Shown: in pieces, positions 62,050 through 64,000 of the stretch
Layout: each line of letters opens with the position of its first letter
How positions within the stretch are numbered: position 1 is the stretch's first letter
DNA from: CADEDV01 sp964412375
GTDB taxonomy: Bacteria; Bacteroidota; Bacteroidia; Chitinophagales; Chitinophagaceae
Direction of reading: 5' to 3'
NCBI GenBank assembly: GCA_964412375.1
Contig: CAYPOD010000001.1
Coordinates: 124,001 to 188,000, forward strand
Length of the DNA: 64,000 bases
Notes under the pieces: generated by a model
Database searches by the model: none
What the model saw: only the letters and a program-made list of their open reading frames with translations
Told to the model about the DNA's origin: nothing
Translations under genes and position numbers: made by a program

Positions 62050-63450
62050 ATGTATTTCCAGCACATCTACGACAAAAGTTTGGCACAGGCCAGTTATTTT
62101 ATCGGTTGTCAAAAGGCCGGTGTAGCAGCGGTAATTGATCCTAAAAGAGATGTGGACACCTATATCGAAATAGCGAAGCAAAATAAAATGAAGATCACCC
62201 ACATCCTGGAAACGCATATCCATGCGGATTTTTTGACAGGTTCAAGAGAACTGGCAGCGCTTACTGGTGCAAAAATGTACCTCTCTGCCGAAGGCGGACC
62301 GGGATGGGAATATGAATTCCCGCATGTAGGATTGAAAAACGGTGATATCATCAACGTGGGCAACCTGAAGATTGAAGTGTTGCACACTCCTGGTCATACA
62401 CCGGAAAGTATCAGCTTTTTACTTACTGATACACCCGCCAGTCCCGAACCGGTGATGTTATTTACAGGAGATTTTGTTTTTGTAGGTGATATTGGTCGTC
62501 CTGACCTGTTGGAAAAAGCGGCCGGCATCAAAGGCACACAGGATGTTGGCGCCAGCCAGATGTATGAGTCTATAAAAAAATTCAATGCACTGGCCGATTA
62601 TATACAGGTTTGGCCGGGTCATGGTGCGGGTTCGGCTTGCGGCAAAGCATTGGGTGCTGTTCCCAGCACAACAGTAGGTTATGAAAAAGTGAGAAACTGG
62701 GCTTTTCACTATGCGGAAAACAAAGATGGATTTGTGCAATACCTGCTCACCGATCAGCCGGAGCCACCTAAATATTTTGCGATGATGAAAAAGCTTAATA
62801 AGGTGGACCGTCCCTTGCTGACCGAAGTACCCAAGCTGAAACAACTGAATAATGAAGAGCTGAAAGAGTCGCTGGCAAAAGGGATAAAGCTGGTGGACAC
62901 CCGTAACAAAGCTGATTTTGCAAAAGGATTTATTCCGGGCAGCATAAACATCCAAAATAATAACTCATTGGCAACCTGGGCCGGTTGGTTTCTCAGCTAC
63001 GATGAACCGTTTATCCTGCTGGCCGATGAAGACAGCATTGAAGACATCACCAGGAAATTAATGCGGATCGGTTTAGATAATGCAGCAGCCTATGTTGCTT
63101 CTGTAAAAGTATGGACGGATGCCGGGGGTCAATTGGAAAAAGTAAATAATCTTTCCCAGGAGGAGTTTAAAAATTTGTACCAGCATAACGGCATACAGGT
63201 AGTGGATCTTCGTGGCGCCACAGAATATAACAGCGGACATATCAAAGGAGCTGACCATGTCTTTATCGGCACCTTGCTTAATAACCTTGACAAAATCAGC
63301 AAAGAAAAAAAAGTGGTTATTCACTGCCAGGGTGGCGACAGGTCATCCATTGGTTACTCGCTGCTGGCAAAAAATGGTTTCAAAAATGTGATGAACTACC
63401 CGGGTGGCATCAACGAGTGGGTAAATTCAGGTAATCCTGTTGAATCATAA
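62050..63450 (+). CDS. MBL-fold persulfide dioxygenase-like/rhodanese fusion
   Basis: I start at 62050 (MYFQHIYDKSLAQASYFIG); a frame from 61960 runs through the operator. The 466-residue protein has an ETHE1-like metallo-beta-lactamase domain (1 to about 250): THIHADFLTGSREL, HTPGHTPES, LFTGDFVFVGDIGRPDLL and VWPGHGAGSACGKAL. Two rhodanese domains follow. The first (LVDTRNKADFAKGFIPGSINI to FILLADEDS) lacks the active-site Cys; the second has CQGGDRSS and should be active. Such fusions couple sulfane-sulfur transfer to oxidation of glutathione- or bacillithiol-persulfide to sulfite; the thiol carrier is an inference from bshA in the window. Confidence 0.92.
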   Translation: MYFQHIYDKSLAQASYFIGCQKAGVAAVIDPKRDVDTYIEIAKQNKMKITHILETHIHADFLTGSRELAALTGAKMYLSAEGGPGWEYEFPHVGLKNGDIINVGNLKIEVLHTPGHTPESISFLLTDTPASPEPVMLFTGDFVFVGDIGRPDLLEKAAGIKGTQDVGASQMYESIKKFNALADYIQVWPGHGAGSACGKALGAVPSTTVGYEKVRNWAFHYAENKDGFVQYLLTDQPEPPKYFAMMKKLNKVDRPLLTEVPKLKQLNNEELKESLAKGIKLVDTRNKADFAKGFIPGSINIQNNNSLATWAGWFLSYDEPFILLADEDSIEDITRKLMRIGLDNAAAYVASVKVWTDAGGQLEKVNNLSQEEFKNLYQHNGIQVVDLRGATEYNSGHIKGADHVFIGTLLNNLDKISKEKKVVIHCQGGDRSSIGYSLLAKNGFKNVMNYPGGINEWVNSGNPVES

Positions 63451-63461
63451 AATCAAAAAAT

Positions 63462-63743
63462 ATGACTACGATAAAAGAACTTATTAAAAATCCGGCAACA
63501 GTTGTGGTGGATGTAAGAAGCCCATGGGAATTTGAAATGGAACATATTCCGGGTGCAATAAACTTTCCTTTGGAAGAAATCAGCACAAGGATCCCGGAAT
63601 TAAAATCCTTCGGCAAGCCGATGGTATTGTATTGTCGCAGCGGTAACCGCAGCGGGATGGCTGTAAGTATATTAAAACAAAATGGAATTGAACAGGTGTA
63701 CAATGGCGGTGGTCTTGGTGACATGCAATTCCTGTTAAACTAA
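63462..63743 (+). CDS. Single-domain rhodanese
   Basis: The 93-residue sulfurtransferase has the N-terminal VVVDVRSPWEFEMEHIPGAINFPLEEI and the active-site loop LYCRSGNRSGMAVSIL with catalytic Cys. It follows the fusion gene by 11 bp and probably moves sulfane sulfur within the same pathway. Confidence 0.93.
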   Translation: MTTIKELIKNPATVVVDVRSPWEFEMEHIPGAINFPLEEISTRIPELKSFGKPMVLYCRSGNRSGMAVSILKQNGIEQVYNGGGLGDMQFLLN

Positions 63744-63753
63744 AAAATTAAAC

Positions 63754-64000
63754 ATGTTGGGATTCTTAAAGAAACTCATTGGCGGAACTGCTGTCAACTA
63801 TAAAGAGCTGGTTGATAACGGCGCCATCATACTGGATGTTCGCTCAGCCGGCGAATACAAATCCGGTCATATTCCCGGATCAAAAAATTATCCGTTAGAC
63901 AGTATACGAACCAAAGTGGCAGAGCTGAAAAAATTAAACAAACCTGTGATCACTGTATGCAGAAGCGGAGCCAGGAGTGGTATGGCCAAAGGTATTCTAA
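63754..64000 (+). CDS. Second single-domain rhodanese, 3' end outside window
   Basis: The ATG at 63754 opens MLGFLKKLIGGTAVNYKELV followed by ILDVRSAGEYKSGHIPGSKNYPLDS and the active-site loop VCRSGARSGMAKGIL. It is a paralogue of the preceding gene and is cut by the window edge. Confidence 0.92.
   Translation, partial: MLGFLKKLIGGTAVNYKELVDNGAIILDVRSAGEYKSGHIPGSKNYPLDSIRTKVAELKKLNKPVITVCRSGARSGMAKGIL

Overview
The window is a 64-kb chromosomal stretch of a Bacteroidota bacterium, most likely of the family Chitinophagaceae. This rests on type IX secretion genes (porU, porV, gldJ, a PorP/SprF-like protein), a bacillithiol gene (bshA), the argF' type of transcarbamylase, TAnnTTTG-type -7 promoter boxes, weak Shine-Dalgarno signals and many secreted proteins whose signal peptide ends in AQ. 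There are no tRNA, rRNA, CRISPR, phage or classical insertion-sequence genes. The genus is inference.

Positions 1-25404 (all minus strand) form a signalling cluster that reads like one operon. The first gene is an amidohydrolase lipoprotein whose first codons are copied from a FIST gene. Six FIST-domain sensor proteins follow, interleaved with a small EthD-like and a small NTF2-like protein, and then six histidine kinases. The kinases are one short soluble enzyme, two giant cytoplasmic enzymes with eight and five repeated GAF-like modules behind an NTF2-like domain, and three membrane kinases with a periplasmic helical-repeat sensor. The last of these is broken by an in-frame TAG and runs off the window. 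No response regulator is present. Two kinases share a 407-bp identical tract.

Positions 25527-34467 hold housekeeping and cell-envelope genes: a PGM1-like ATP-grasp ligase, anmK, upp, a PorP/SprF-like protein, a DASS transporter, a 3-methyladenine DNA glycosylase, an EI24-type membrane protein, an RsmI-like methyltransferase and a small membrane protein.

Positions 34499-44775 (plus strand) are a complete arginine operon: GNAT acyltransferase, argG, argC, a DUF1343/NamZ-like protein, argD, argF', argB, an argE-like deacylase and argH. A promoter overlapped by an inverted repeat lies in front. ArgB is fused to an N-terminal DUF559 endonuclease-like domain that is flanked by inverted GC-rich repeats, and ArgH carries an 18-bp perfect palindrome in its coding sequence. 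ArgF' has Val at position 90, which suggests succinylated intermediates.

Positions 44828-52639 contain a secreted beta-propeller-like protein, an M28 peptidase, bshA, an EnvC-like protein, a DUF4292 lipoprotein, dut and ispF. Positions 52671-60468 hold porV, porU, gldJ and murF, a typical Bacteroidota type IX secretion neighbourhood. Positions 60473-64000 form a sulfur module: a Crp/Fnr regulator, a TauE/SafE exporter, an MBL-rhodanese fusion and two single rhodaneses. Two TGTGA-N6-TCACA-type operators lie at identical distances from candidate -7 boxes.

A recurring theme is small repeats inside genes: GC-rich palindromes in a FIST gene, argB and argH, and 7-bp tandem repeats in anmK and in two intergenic gaps. 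The only non-coding stretch near 300 bp is 34468-34767, the arginine operon leader.
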